From Phocaeicola_A sp963652075 (GTDB lineage: Bacteria; Bacteroidota; Bacteroidia; Bacteroidales; Bacteroidaceae): a stretch of 64,000 nucleotides of DNA. Shown piece after piece: positions 1 through 8,121 of this stretch (the stretch's first letter is position 1; every line of letters begins with the position of its first letter). Both the position numbers and the translations under genes were made by a program. Location: the NCBI GenBank assembly GCA_963652075.1, contig CAVJRQ010000033.1, positions 1-64,000 on the forward strand, in the 5' to 3' direction. The notes under the pieces were generated by a model. It saw only the letters and a list, made by a program, of their open reading frames with translations. It searched no databases and was not told the DNA's origin.

Positions 1-120
1 TGTATGGTATACTATAGGATTAGGGCTGCTGAATAGTTACACGGACATAAAACAAATACTAAAATATCTTATTTTATCAGCTTGGCCTGTTGCTTCTGTG
101 AGCGATCCAAATCTACGTGC

Positions 121-405
121 TCACGCTACGAGGCGTTTCTGTATGTGAACCGCACTGCCAAATTGAGTAATCACCGTCATCGTATACTTACCCTTCACCA
201 AACCAATCGATAAAAGTAATGTAAGTGAAGGAGAGAGGTTGTTGATGGTGATCAAGTCATCCGTCAATGTTGTGACAGCTTTTTTCAGCATGGTATCACG
301 CATGAAAAAGTTGCGGGCCACCGTGACACTACCATCCTTCAAACTTGTCTTATTGTCCGTGCTCACCGAATCATCAATGAGCCGGCCTTTTAATACTTTC
401 TTCAT
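121..405 (-). pseudogene. Internally deleted HU/DUF4469-type DNA-binding protein remnant
   Basis: A 94-residue reading frame whose two ends resemble opposite ends of a roughly 230-residue Bacteroides family (HU-like DNA-binding domain followed by a DUF4469 beta domain). The first 20 residues (MKKVLKGRLIDDSVSTDNKT) look like that family's N-terminus. Residues 21-90, with LKDGSVTVARNFF and LVKGKYTMTVITQFGS, look like its C-terminal DUF4469 portion. The central HU-like region of about 130 residues is absent, and the junction is in frame at about residue 20. It follows the sugar transferase by 51 bp on the same strand. The family recognition is from memory, so the alternative is a small unrelated protein. 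The remnant reading is favoured because neighbouring genes are also broken. Confidence 0.5.
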
Positions 406-456
406 AATATCCTGGATTTATGAGGAGGGGGAGTTGCCCTTCCCGGTGATCTTTTC

Positions 457-1095
457 TTAGAATTTCTTGCCGAGCACTATGTTCAAGAAAGTCTTCATCA
501 ATATCTTGAAATCGAACCACCACGAGCGGTGCTCCAGATAGAACAAGTCATAGCGTAAACGGCGAAGCATCTTCTCCAACGTATCCGTATAGCCGTTGTA
601 GAGCGTAGCGTAAGAGGTCACGCCCGGACGGATCTGATAAAGATAACGATAGCGGGGATCACGTTCCATAATCTGGTCGATGTAGAACTTCCGTTCCGGC
701 CGGGGACCGATAAAAGACATATCACCGATAAAAACATTCCACAATTGGGGTAATTCGTCCAAATGATGCTCACGCAGGAACTTGCCCGCACGGGTCATAC
801 GGGGGTCAGCGCCTCCCTTGTAAAGGGCGGGACCGAATTTCTCAGCGTCCAGACGCATGCTGCGGAACTTATAGATATGAAACGGACGTCCGAAGCGCCC
901 GATACGCTCTTGCCTGAATATAGCCGGACCGCCATCCTCACGCCTTACGACGATATAGCAAATTAAAAACAAAGGGGAGAATACGATCAAGGCGATAAAA
1001 GCCAAAAAACAATCCCCGATACGCTTCACGTTACGTTCGAAATCATTCATCCCATCTGGGATAAAATCAGTAGGTTTTTCCAAACTCTCTTTCAT
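457..1095 (-). CDS. Initiating undecaprenyl-phosphate sugar-1-phosphate transferase
   Basis: A 212-residue bacterial sugar transferase (monotopic PglC/WcaJ-type catalytic domain). The family moves a sugar-1-phosphate from a nucleotide sugar onto undecaprenyl phosphate at the inner membrane, the first step of capsule or exopolysaccharide repeat assembly. One hydrophobic segment lies at residues 27-50. It is followed by KFRSM (76-80) with a D-A-E group just after, LDELPQLWNV (112-121) and GDMSFIGPRP (124-133), all family hallmarks. The length suits the short form without the four-helix N-terminal domain. It appears intact although the genes on both sides are degraded. The sugar donor cannot be told from sequence. 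Transcription would come from upxY upstream on the same strand if the remnants between do not terminate it. Confidence 0.88.
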   Translation of the reverse strand: MKESLEKPTDFIPDGMNDFERNVKRIGDCFLAFIALIVFSPLFLICYIVVRREDGGPAIFRQERIGRFGRPFHIYKFRSMRLDAEKFGPALYKGGADPRMTRAGKFLREHHLDELPQLWNVFIGDMSFIGPRPERKFYIDQIMERDPRYRYLYQIRPGVTSYATLYNGYTDTLEKMLRRLRYDLFYLEHRSWWFDFKILMKTFLNIVLGKKF

Positions 1096-1344
1096 AATCT
1101 AGTTAGTAATCCAATAAGAACCCCCTTTCACACCGCCGGCGTGCCACTCTCGACAGCCCACAAGGGGGGGGGGAGTTCGGATGCACGCTGAACGCCATCT
1201 GTATGGTATGTCCGTTTCCCTGACAGCGTGTAGCTCATTGCCCGTATACATGAGACTTCACCATCAACAGCCCGAAGCGACAACCGAACAGCAGGTTGCC
1301 TATGTTCCCATGAGTATCTTGCACCCGTATTCAATCCTAATAAA
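1096..1344. other. Gene-free stretch with G10 tract, no recognisable gene
   Basis: Between the sugar transferase and the IS-like remnant I see no convincing gene. A short minus-strand frame at 1128-1349 has no recognisable motif. A run of ten G lies at 1164-1173. This is probably debris of deleted polysaccharide genes. Confidence 0.4.
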
Positions 1345-1572
1345 TACATTACTCAAGTTTCGGATTTAGAAATTGAGGTTAAGTTTATTGCATAAAAAAG
1401 GCTTTGAGTATTTCCGTATATTGCGGAAAAATGAGTAAATTAGACGTGACAAAAAAACATTACTCAAAACTCAAAGCCATGAGCAAAATTACACAAATTC
1501 CGTCAGAAATCCGCAACTTCTTTAGTGAAAAGCGTCGCAGCGCCGTCATGGACTCATTTACCCGCTTACTTG
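1345..1572 (+). mobile_element. Probable insertion-sequence remnant (left end and transposase N-terminus)
   Basis: A plus-strand frame starting at ATG 1479 begins MSKITQIPSEIRNFFSEKR, which resembles the first residues of IS4-group transposases (MSxIxQIPxxIRxFFSxxR), and then loses resemblance near 1572. Just upstream an inverted repeat GGCTTTGAGT (1400-1409) / ACTCAAAGCC (1469-1478) and two CATTACTCAA copies (about 1347 and 1458) look like an element end. The right boundary abuts the interior of a WecA-type fragment on the opposite strand. That fits an insertion followed by deletion of most of the element. The family assignment is tentative. Confidence 0.35.
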
Positions 1573-1811
1573 AAAACGTTATAATAAAAGAACGGAATCA
1601 AGATACTCACCATTACGAATGCCGCCAGCGAATATAACCATTGGAGCCCCCCCAAAAAAAACAGTACGCCGTAAATACCCAGAGCTGACATGCTCAGTTT
1701 GGAAACCAGCCCGTTGATGCTGTCTTTCAAATTAATGGTGTTGATGATGAACACCACCAATAGCAATATCAGACGGGAAAAACCAACAAACAGGCAAGTA
1801 TTTCCATACTG
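1566..1811 (-). pseudogene. WecA/MraY-family glycosyl-1-phosphate transferase fragment
   Basis: The minus-strand frame encodes a membrane segment run (SRLILLLVVFIINTINL, then ALGIYGVLFFLGG and LAAFVMVSILIPFFYYNVF) like the middle of WecA/TagO/MraY-family enzymes, which load GlcNAc-1-phosphate on undecaprenyl phosphate. The family motif NxxNLxDGxDGL reads NTINLKDSINGL here, so two glycine/aspartate positions are changed. The frame is closed by TAA at 1812-1814 upstream, and it stops right after FFYYNVFK where the remaining third of the protein should follow. Both the N-terminal and C-terminal parts are missing. The C-terminal junction coincides with the IS-like remnant. I call it a relic of the capsule-type locus led by upxY. 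Confidence 0.65.
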
Positions 1812-1851
1812 TTAAAGTTTTGAGTCAGGCACATCTCCATCATATTCTTTC

Positions 1852-2409
1852 TTATACGGCCTCATCTTCTCCAAGCCGTTGCAGGAAAGCCCGTGGGATG
1901 TAGGAGGTGGCGATGGCACATACGCCCCGAATGGCGACCACCAGACGGCTGTCCTTCCCGATGCGACAGATGACACCCTCCGCGCCCTTAAAGCTCCCAT
2001 CGGTGACCCGCACACGGCTACCTAGGTGGAATTTGGGGCAGTCTTCGCCGAGATACTCCATCCCACGCTCGCCGGATGAGGCTACCAGCATGAAGATGTT
2101 CATCTCCCGTTCGGGAATGGCAAAAGGAATTTTGTTCAGCCCCTTTTGTTTTGTGTACAGAATAGCCTTGCCAGTAAGTAACCGCTGCACTTCCGTGGCA
2201 CAGCGAACCGTGGAACGAAAGAACATGAGCGAACTGATAAGCGGCCGGCGTACTTTCTTCCGCACGCCAGCACGCTCCACAAGGGTCTCCTCGCAGGGGA
2301 TATAGATCTCGATACCGTTCTCCTTCAGCGCGTCGCCGATGTCGAATACCTTGTTATAGAAAACTTTTAGGGCGAACCAATGTTCGTGTGTGTGTGTTTC
2401 TATGTCCAA
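1852..2409 (-). CDS. UpxY-family transcription antiterminator
   Basis: A 185-residue NusG-like protein with an NGN domain (about residues 10-110, starting HWFALKVFYNK) and a KOW motif (about 131-158, GSRVRVTDGSFKGAEGVICRI). In Bacteroides, UpxY proteins are the first gene of capsular polysaccharide operons and let RNA polymerase read through their own leader. Here the leader would run from a consensus promoter at 2624-2631 to the start at 2409. The usual upxZ partner is not found behind it. Only a WecA fragment, an IS-like remnant and one transferase follow, so its normal target operon is mostly gone. The start is chosen because the NGN domain begins directly after it. Codons 5-8 contain a CA-dinucleotide run. 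Confidence 0.85.
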   Translation of the reverse strand: MDIETHTHEHWFALKVFYNKVFDIGDALKENGIEIYIPCEETLVERAGVRKKVRRPLISSLMFFRSTVRCATEVQRLLTGKAILYTKQKGLNKIPFAIPEREMNIFMLVASSGERGMEYLGEDCPKFHLGSRVRVTDGSFKGAEGVICRIGKDSRLVVAIRGVCAIATSYIPRAFLQRLGEDEAV

Positions 2410-2587
2410 AGGAAAGCAATGTTACCAGGTTTATAAAAAGGATATAATTCTCATTCCTGCACCTTCTGTTCTTTCAAGTGGAAGAAGATACAGCAATCAG
2501 GGTTAATCCGGTTCTTTCCTTATAGGACTTCCGGAATGCGAGCCGCTCCTGACTACAGTGAACGGATACCGTAACCCCCCGTATTCG

Positions 2588-2612
2588 TACCGTTTCTATG
2601 TAAGAGAGGGTA
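2588..2612 (+). repeat. Left inverted repeat of putative invertible segment
   Basis: The 25 bp run from TACCGTTTCTATG to AAGAGAGGGTA. The site is itself an imperfect dyad (TACC at one end, GGTA at the other) with a short central spacer, as expected for a site-specific recombinase core site. The 15-bp core TTTCTATGTAAGAGA is identical to the right copy. Confidence 0.7.
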
Positions 2613-2623
2613 AAAACACACTG

Positions 2624-2631
2624 CAAAGGTA
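2624..2631 (-). promoter_or_regulatory. Bacteroides -7 promoter element facing upxY
   Basis: The minus strand reads TACCTTTG followed by C, an exact match to TAnnTTTGC. No clear TTTG is found at the -33 position. The predicted start of transcription falls at about 2617, next to the left repeat, giving a leader of roughly 210 nt before upxY. In the orientation shown, upxY would be on. Confidence 0.65.
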
Positions 2632-2683
2632 ATGATTCTCAGTAAAACGGAAAAGTAAAATAAACGTTTTTTTTCTTATTTTA

Positions 2684-2702
2684 CCCCCCCCCCCACACAC
2701 AC
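2684..2702. repeat. C11 homopolymer plus AC dinucleotide run
   Basis: Eleven C (2684-2694) followed directly by ACACACAC (2695-2702), inside the putative invertible segment. This is a likely length-variable tract. It lies 50-70 bp behind the promoter, so an effect on the -33 region is not obvious. Confidence 0.6.
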
Positions 2703-2902
2703 AATTTACAAACAGTTGATTATCAATAATTTATATTACTACTTTAATGTGAATCAAAATAGTGCCATAAAGAATATAAAATAAAAGGAGAACGTTGCAT
2801 TTTCCATTCGAGCGTATTTTCGATTCTAAAACCGAGCAAACCGAGCAAAAATGTACTTTTATAGCAATGTATATTCTTGATTATCAGTAAAAACAACATG
2901 TG

Positions 2903-2927
2903 TACCATCTCTTACATAGAAATGGTA
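2903..2927 (-). repeat. Right inverted repeat of putative invertible segment
   Basis: The reverse complement of the left repeat with two mismatches (positions 5 and 21). The internal dyad is stronger here: TACCAT at one end and ATGGTA at the other, arms of 10 bp matching at 9 positions around a 5-bp spacer. It lies 189 bp upstream of the SusC start. Confidence 0.7.
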
Positions 2928-3030
2928 TCGTTCAAACCCTTCAAAATCTTCTCGTTCGCATTATCTATTATGGCATTGTCCAAAGAATCCAAGTTTTTCT
3001 CCACAATTATTCGCTTTTTGTGGTAGCCAT

Positions 3031-3050
3031 TTATCGTCCCGAAACGATAA
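3031..3050 (+). other. Small hairpin in SusC leader
   Basis: TTATCGT (3031-3037) pairs with ACGATAA (3044-3050) across a 6-nt loop in the untranslated leader of the SusC operon. It could be a leader structure or chance. Confidence 0.3.
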
Positions 3051-3115
3051 TAGGGTATAACCGGTGTCGTCAGACCCCGATTAAACAAAGAAGTAATTAT
3101 TATAAAAGAGAAATT

Positions 3116-6100
3116 ATGAGAAAAACCTTTTTCCTTTGTGGAGTGGCCTTTTTCACATTGGCATTGGGGACTCCCTTGCAGTCCTACGCCCAACAAAAAG
3201 AGAAAGTCATCAAGATGGAAGTGAAGAGTGAACGCCTCACCTCGGCGTTGAAGAAGCTGGAGAGAATTTCCGGTTACAAGATTCTCTTTTCCTACGATGA
3301 CCTCAATCAGTTCAGTGTGGAGAGCAAACGCATCGAGACCAAAGACATCCGTCAGGCTTTGGCGATTTTGCTCAAAGACAAGCCCATCGGTTACAACATC
3401 GATGGCCAGTACATCAACATCTTCATCAAAGAGGAGGCCAAGCGCACCACGATGGCAGGCGAACAAGAGACCGTAACCTATAGCGGTACGGTGATGGATC
3501 GGGAGCATGAGCCGTTGATTGGCGTGGCGGTCAGCCTGGTGGGCTCCAACCGGGGATACGCCACCGCAATGGACGGGAAATTCGTCATCGAAGCCGAACG
3601 GGGCAAGCCTGCTACCCTGCAATTTTCCTACGTAGGCATGAAGACCATCACCCGCACGTTCGACGGGAAGAGGTCAGAGGCCGAGCTGGCCATCTACATG
3701 GAAGAGGACGCTCAGATTGAAGAGGTGGTTGTCAACGGTATGTTCGAGCGTCGCAAAGACAGCTTCACCGGTTCATCCATCAGTTTCAACAAGGAAGAGT
3801 TGCAGAGCGTAGGCAACCAAAACCTTATCAAGAGCCTGAAGAACCTGGACCCTTCCTTTCAGATGGTAGAGAACCTGGACATGGGTTCCGATCCGAACAG
3901 TATGCCCGAGCTACAGTTGCGCGGTCAGACCTCCTTCAACATCGCCGGCGACTACGACGGGAACGCCAACCAACCGCTCTTCATTCTGGACGGCTTCGAA
4001 ACCACCCTGGAGAAGATATGGGACTTGGACATGAACCGGGTGCGCAGCGTCACCATCCTGAAGGATGCCGCCGCCAAGGCCGTCTATGGTAGCAAGGCCG
4101 GTAACGGTGTCGTGGTCATCGAAACGGAACGCCCCAAGAGCGGCAAGTTGCGTATCTCCTACACGGGCGACCTCAACATCGAGGCTCCAGACCTCACGGG
4201 GTACAACCTGATGAACGCCCAAGAGAAGTATGACTGGGAGGTAGCCCACCATAAATACAGCAACTGGCAATCCTGGGCCAGCCCGATGAATGCAGACCTG
4301 TTGCAGAAATCGGTATATGATGCCATCCAATCGGGTGTGGACACCTATTGGCTGTCGAAACCGCTCCGCACAGGCATCGGCACCAAACATTCCGTACAGT
4401 TGGAAGGAGGTGACTCCAAAGTTCGTTACCTGTTGGGGGCTTCCTATAACAATGTAGCGGGTGTCATGAAGGAATCTTCACGCAACACATTCAATATCAA
4501 TTCCTCCCTATCCTACACCTATAAGAATATGGTGTTTCGCAACTTGATGGACTACACCCGCAACGTGTCCTACAATTCTCCTTACGGCTCTTTCTCCGAC
4601 TACGTAAGCCTTGAACCCTATTTCGCTCCTTACGACGAGAACGGCAAGGTGAAGAAGATATTGGGCTATGAAACGGTTTCAAGCAGCGGATTCACCAATC
4701 CGGTGTATAACCCCCTCTACAACGCTTCGCTGAACGTGAAGGACGAGAGCAACTACACCACCTTCTCGGATAACTTCGAGATGGACTGGCACATCAACGA
4801 GCACTTCCGTTTCACCGGAAAGGTCAGCTACTCACGCACCGAGAGCGGCTCTGACCTGTTCTACCCCGCCAGCCACAGTATGTTCGTCGACTATGATGCC
4901 AATGGCAACGGTGACCGCAAAGGACGTTACACCAAGACCAACGGTTACACCGACAACCTTGCCGCACAGGCAGGTTTGAGCTGGAACCAGACCTTCGGCA
5001 AACATGCCCTCTTCTTGAACGGTACATGGAACCTCAACTCGTATAACACCCGATCGACTACGGTAGTGGCGGAAGGTTTCGGCAACGACAACATGAACGA
5101 CATCTCCATGGCTACCTACTATCAGCACGACAGCAGCCCATCGGGGTCGGACAGCAAAACGCGCGAGATTGGTTTGGTAGGAGCCTTGAACTATAGCTAC
5201 GCCGACCGTTACCTCTTCGACTTCTCCTTCCGCGAAACCGGTTCTTCGGTTTACGGATCGGACAACCACTGGGCAGGATTCTGGTCGGCAGGTGCAGGAT
5301 GGAACATCCACAACGAGAAGTGGTTCGGCAACAGCGATCTGGTCAGGACGCTGAAGCTACGCTATTCATTGGGTTACACCGGCACACAAAACTTCAACCC
5401 CTATCAGGCGCGCGCCAAATACACCTACGGAGAGACCTACTACGACGGTCGCCAAGGAACCACCTTGATGGGCATTCCTAACACCAAACTGAAATGGCAG
5501 AAGGTGTACGACAACAACTTCGGCATCGACTTGGCACTGGGCAACTGGTTGACCGCACGCTTCGACTATTATGTGCAGAATACCAGCAACTTGCTTTCTG
5601 ATATTACCCTTCCCGCTTCAACAGGTTTCACCACCTACAAGGAAAACATGGGTGAGATTCAGAACAAGGGTGTCGAACTCTCATTGGGCTTCACTCCGTG
5701 GAGAGACAACAACACCCGCAGTTGGGTAACATTTACCTTCTCGGCCGCCCATAACAAAAACACCATCAAGAAGATTTATGACATCTTCAAGAAGAGTAAC
5801 GATGACGCGGACGCTAATTTCGACAAAGATTTCGGTTACGGTACGCTCACTACCGAAGAATACAACGCCATAAAAACCTCCTTGACCCGTCCGGCTACGA
5901 AATACTACGAGGGATGCTCCATGACGGCCATCTGGGGTATGCGCTCGTTGGGTATCGACCCGATGACCGGCAACGAGGCTTATTTAGACAAGGACGGCAA
6001 CCTGACCTACACATGGAGTTCGGACGACCAGGTAGTCATCGGCGACACCAACCCGAAATGGCACGGGACTGTCGGCATCAGCGGTGGATGGCACGGCTTC

Positions 6101-6526
6101 ACCTTCTCGGCTGTAGCTTCGTACAAAGTGGGTGGCGACCTCTACAACTCTACCCTCGTCGACCGGGTGGAGAACATCAGCGGTTTTGGCAACTTGGACA
6201 AACGGGTGAACGATGTCTGGCTCAACCCGGGCGACCAAAGTGCATACCGCGGCATCACCATGTTGCAGAGCCCTACCGACTACGACATCAACATCACCAA
6301 ACCGACCTCGCGGTTCGTTCAACGCAACAACGAGCTCTATCTCTCATCCGTCAACATCGGCTACGACTTCTTCCGCGCCGCATGGCTGAAGCAGGTAGGT
6401 CTGGAGCAGTTGAGAGTCTCGTTCTACGCAAACGAACTCTTCCGCCTCAGCTCCATCAAGGTGGAGCGCGGCTTGAGCTACCCGTTTGCCCGTACATTCT
6501 CATTCTCCGTTAATGCAACATTCTAA
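3116..6526 (+). CDS. SusC/RagA-family TonB-dependent outer-membrane transporter with STN domain
   Basis: An 1136-residue outer-membrane importer, the barrel of a SusCD pair, energised by TonB. Parts in order: signal peptide (1-26, ending SYAQ), STN domain (about 33-103), carboxypeptidase-D-like beta domain (about 123-196), plug beginning with the EEVVVNGMF segment at 202-210 and containing ILDGFE and VRSVTILKDAAAKAVYGSKAGNGVVVIET, then a 22-strand-type barrel ending in aromatic F. STN domains normally signal to a FecR/ECF-sigma pair, yet none is adjacent; the operon instead follows the putative invertible promoter. Start 3116 is used because the signal peptide begins there. Closely similar to the SusC at 35040-38399 (shared SPYGSFSDY, PYDENG and YNPLYNA segments). 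Cargo unknown. Confidence 0.93.
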   Translation: MRKTFFLCGVAFFTLALGTPLQSYAQQKEKVIKMEVKSERLTSALKKLERISGYKILFSYDDLNQFSVESKRIETKDIRQALAILLKDKPIGYNIDGQYINIFIKEEAKRTTMAGEQETVTYSGTVMDREHEPLIGVAVSLVGSNRGYATAMDGKFVIEAERGKPATLQFSYVGMKTITRTFDGKRSEAELAIYMEEDAQIEEVVVNGMFERRKDSFTGSSISFNKEELQSVGNQNLIKSLKNLDPSFQMVENLDMGSDPNSMPELQLRGQTSFNIAGDYDGNANQPLFILDGFETTLEKIWDLDMNRVRSVTILKDAAAKAVYGSKAGNGVVVIETERPKSGKLRISYTGDLNIEAPDLTGYNLMNAQEKYDWEVAHHKYSNWQSWASPMNADLLQKSVYDAIQSGVDTYWLSKPLRTGIGTKHSVQLEGGDSKVRYLLGASYNNVAGVMKESSRNTFNINSSLSYTYKNMVFRNLMDYTRNVSYNSPYGSFSDYVSLEPYFAPYDENGKVKKILGYETVSSSGFTNPVYNPLYNASLNVKDESNYTTFSDNFEMDWHINEHFRFTGKVSYSRTESGSDLFYPASHSMFVDYDANGNGDRKGRYTKTNGYTDNLAAQAGLSWNQTFGKHALFLNGTWNLNSYNTRSTTVVAEGFGNDNMNDISMATYYQHDSSPSGSDSKTREIGLVGALNYSYADRYLFDFSFRETGSSVYGSDNHWAGFWSAGAGWNIHNEKWFGNSDLVRTLKLRYSLGYTGTQNFNPYQARAKYTYGETYYDGRQGTTLMGIPNTKLKWQKVYDNNFGIDLALGNWLTARFDYYVQNTSNLLSDITLPASTGFTTYKENMGEIQNKGVELSLGFTPWRDNNTRSWVTFTFSAAHNKNTIKKIYDIFKKSNDDADANFDKDFGYGTLTTEEYNAIKTSLTRPATKYYEGCSMTAIWGMRSLGIDPMTGNEAYLDKDGNLTYTWSSDDQVVIGDTNPKWHGTVGISGGWHGFTFSAVASYKVGGDLYNSTLVDRVENISGFGNLDKRVNDVWLNPGDQSAYRGITMLQSPTDYDINITKPTSRFVQRNNELYLSSVNIGYDFFRAAWLKQVGLEQLRVSFYANELFRLSSIKVERGLSYPFARTFSFSVNATF

Positions 6527-6539
6527 AAAAGAAACGAAA

Positions 6540-8093
6540 ATGAAAACATATAAAGCATCTACAGTATTATCCGCCATCGCATTGGCTTTGGGCATGAGCA
6601 GCTGCAACGACTATCTGGACGTAGTGCCTGATACCGAGACCGACCGCAACCAACTGTTCACGACAGAGAGCGGTTTTGCCGAAGCCATGAGCGGCATCTA
6701 CGTCAATCTGATTTCCGATGCGCTGTATGGCAAGAACCTCACCTGGTATATGTTGGAGCTGATTGGCGGCAACGCGACCTGCATGTATGGCAACAATGCC
6801 AACTTCATGTCGTTCTACTTTCACCCCGATGCCAACTACTATATAGAAAGCCTGCGCAACAGCTATGTAGACCCCATCTGGAACGAACAATACAACACCA
6901 TTGCCAATGTCAACTCTATGCTGAGTTGCATCGACGACAGGAAAGACGTATTTGAAGGCACGGACTACGAAGTGTTCAAAGGCGAGCTACTGGGCTTGCG
7001 CGCCTTCCTCCATTTCGACCTCATGCGTCTGTTTGCCGACGCTTACGGCAGCGACAGCTATTCGGCCGAAAAGACCTACATCCCTTACGTCACGGAGTTG
7101 ACAAGCAATGTGCACCCTCTGCTGACGAATGACCAGGTGTGCGAGCTAATGATTAAAGACCTTGAGGCTGCCAAAGAATTGCTGACGAACGACCCGATGT
7201 ACACGCTGAGTTCCCCGTCGGAATATGTTTGTTCAGCGGTTACGGGTTCGGCTAACAACCGCAACGCGTACAACATTCCCGATTGGCACAACCGCCGTTT
7301 CCACTTCAACTATTATGCCGCCGTGGCTACAGAGGCTCGCATCTACCTCTGGAAGGGCGACAAGCAGAAGGCTCTGGAGTGTGCCAAAGAGGTAATCAAC
7401 GCCCAAGAGGGAACCTTCAGTTGGGTCAACCCGACGCTCGTTTCCAATGTAGCGAGCAGTAGTAAGTATGTGTCACGCGACCGCACCTTCTGCACGGAAC
7501 AAATCTTTGCGCTGAACATCAAGACCCTGGAGGACAAGATGGATGGCTATATAGTTGAAAAGGAGAACTCCTTCAGTGGATCCAACGGTAACATTGAGGG
7601 ATTCAACGCGGAGGTTTTCGACAACACAACCAGGCAATATGATTTGCGCTTCGCATACCTGAAATCCGCCTACACGTACCATGGAGTCACCTATTACATC
7701 ACCACGAAGTTCTGTAAGGACGAAGATTACAACAACAGCTACTCGCCTTGGTCCGCCAACCGCATGCCTTTGATTCGTCTGTCGGAGATGTACTACATAG
7801 CCGCCGAGTGCGAATCGGACCTGACACAGGCTACCGCCTATCTCGAAGCCGTACGTTCGCACCGAGGCTTGCAGTCCTTCCCGCTTTCAATCAGTTCGAG
7901 ACAGGAACTGCAGGACGAAATTGAGCAGGAGTATTACAAGGAACTGATTGGCGAGGGACAGACTTTCTACTACAACAAGCGTATGAACCAGACCGTTAAC
8001 GGGTATGGAGCATACGAAACGTACACAACCGGACCCGAGTTGTTTACCTTCCCGATTCCGGACGATGAGAAAACGTACGGTGGAAGAAATTAA
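6540..8093 (+). CDS. SusD/RagB-family surface lipoprotein
   Basis: A 517-residue SusD-like partner that forms the hinged, substrate-binding lid over the SusC barrel on the cell surface. The lipoprotein signal ends at Cys22 (LGMSSC) followed by NDYLD. SusD features are the FTTESGFAEAMSGIY helix, repeated TPR-like helices (AFLHFDLMRLFADAYG, ATEARIYLWKGDKQKALECAKEVI) and the C-terminal RMPLIRLSEMYYIAAE block with GEGQTFYYNKRMN. Start 6540, 13 bp behind susC, is preferred over an upstream in-frame ATG at 6486 because it gives the lipoprotein signal. The ligand cannot be inferred. Confidence 0.93.
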   Translation: MKTYKASTVLSAIALALGMSSCNDYLDVVPDTETDRNQLFTTESGFAEAMSGIYVNLISDALYGKNLTWYMLELIGGNATCMYGNNANFMSFYFHPDANYYIESLRNSYVDPIWNEQYNTIANVNSMLSCIDDRKDVFEGTDYEVFKGELLGLRAFLHFDLMRLFADAYGSDSYSAEKTYIPYVTELTSNVHPLLTNDQVCELMIKDLEAAKELLTNDPMYTLSSPSEYVCSAVTGSANNRNAYNIPDWHNRRFHFNYYAAVATEARIYLWKGDKQKALECAKEVINAQEGTFSWVNPTLVSNVASSSKYVSRDRTFCTEQIFALNIKTLEDKMDGYIVEKENSFSGSNGNIEGFNAEVFDNTTRQYDLRFAYLKSAYTYHGVTYYITTKFCKDEDYNNSYSPWSANRMPLIRLSEMYYIAAECESDLTQATAYLEAVRSHRGLQSFPLSISSRQELQDEIEQEYYKELIGEGQTFYYNKRMNQTVNGYGAYETYTTGPELFTFPIPDDEKTYGGRN

Positions 8094-8121
8094 CCAGTAA
8101 TCATAACAAGAAGATTTACAT

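Larger units (their letters stand above)
2588..2927. promoter_or_regulatory. Putative invertible promoter segment (phase switch)
   Basis: Two inverted 25-bp repeats (2588-2612 and 2903-2927, 23 of 25 positions identical) bound a 290-bp AT-rich segment. A perfect Bacteroides -7 element lies 11 bp inside the left repeat and faces upxY. Inversion would place that element at about 2884-2891 facing the SusC gene at 3116. Promoter inversion between such repeats by serine (Mpi) or tyrosine (Tsr) recombinases is established for Bacteroides fragilis capsules and SusC/SusD-type genes. No recombinase gene is in this window. The inversion itself is inferred from structure. Confidence 0.7.
2410..3115. other. 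706-bp divergent intergenic region carrying a putative invertible promoter
   Basis: No gene is supported here. The stretch separates upxY (minus) from the SusC operon (plus). It holds the upxY leader (2410-2587), two 25-bp inverted repeats, the 290-bp segment between them with a promoter and a C11 tract, a tandem AAACCGAGC-type pair near 2828-2848, and the SusC leader with a small hairpin at 3031-3050. The SusC reading frame is open upstream to 2900, but those codons encode no signal peptide and cross the repeat, so they are treated as non-coding. Confidence 0.7.

Noticed and set aside
1128..1349. 73-residue minus-strand protein
   Set aside because: No motif, no ribosome-site or promoter support, and it covers a G10 tract in a region of gene debris.
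2900..3115. N-terminal extension of the SusC at 3116
   Set aside because: The frame is open, but the residues are not a signal peptide, they run through the inverted repeat, and a proper signal peptide starts at 3116.
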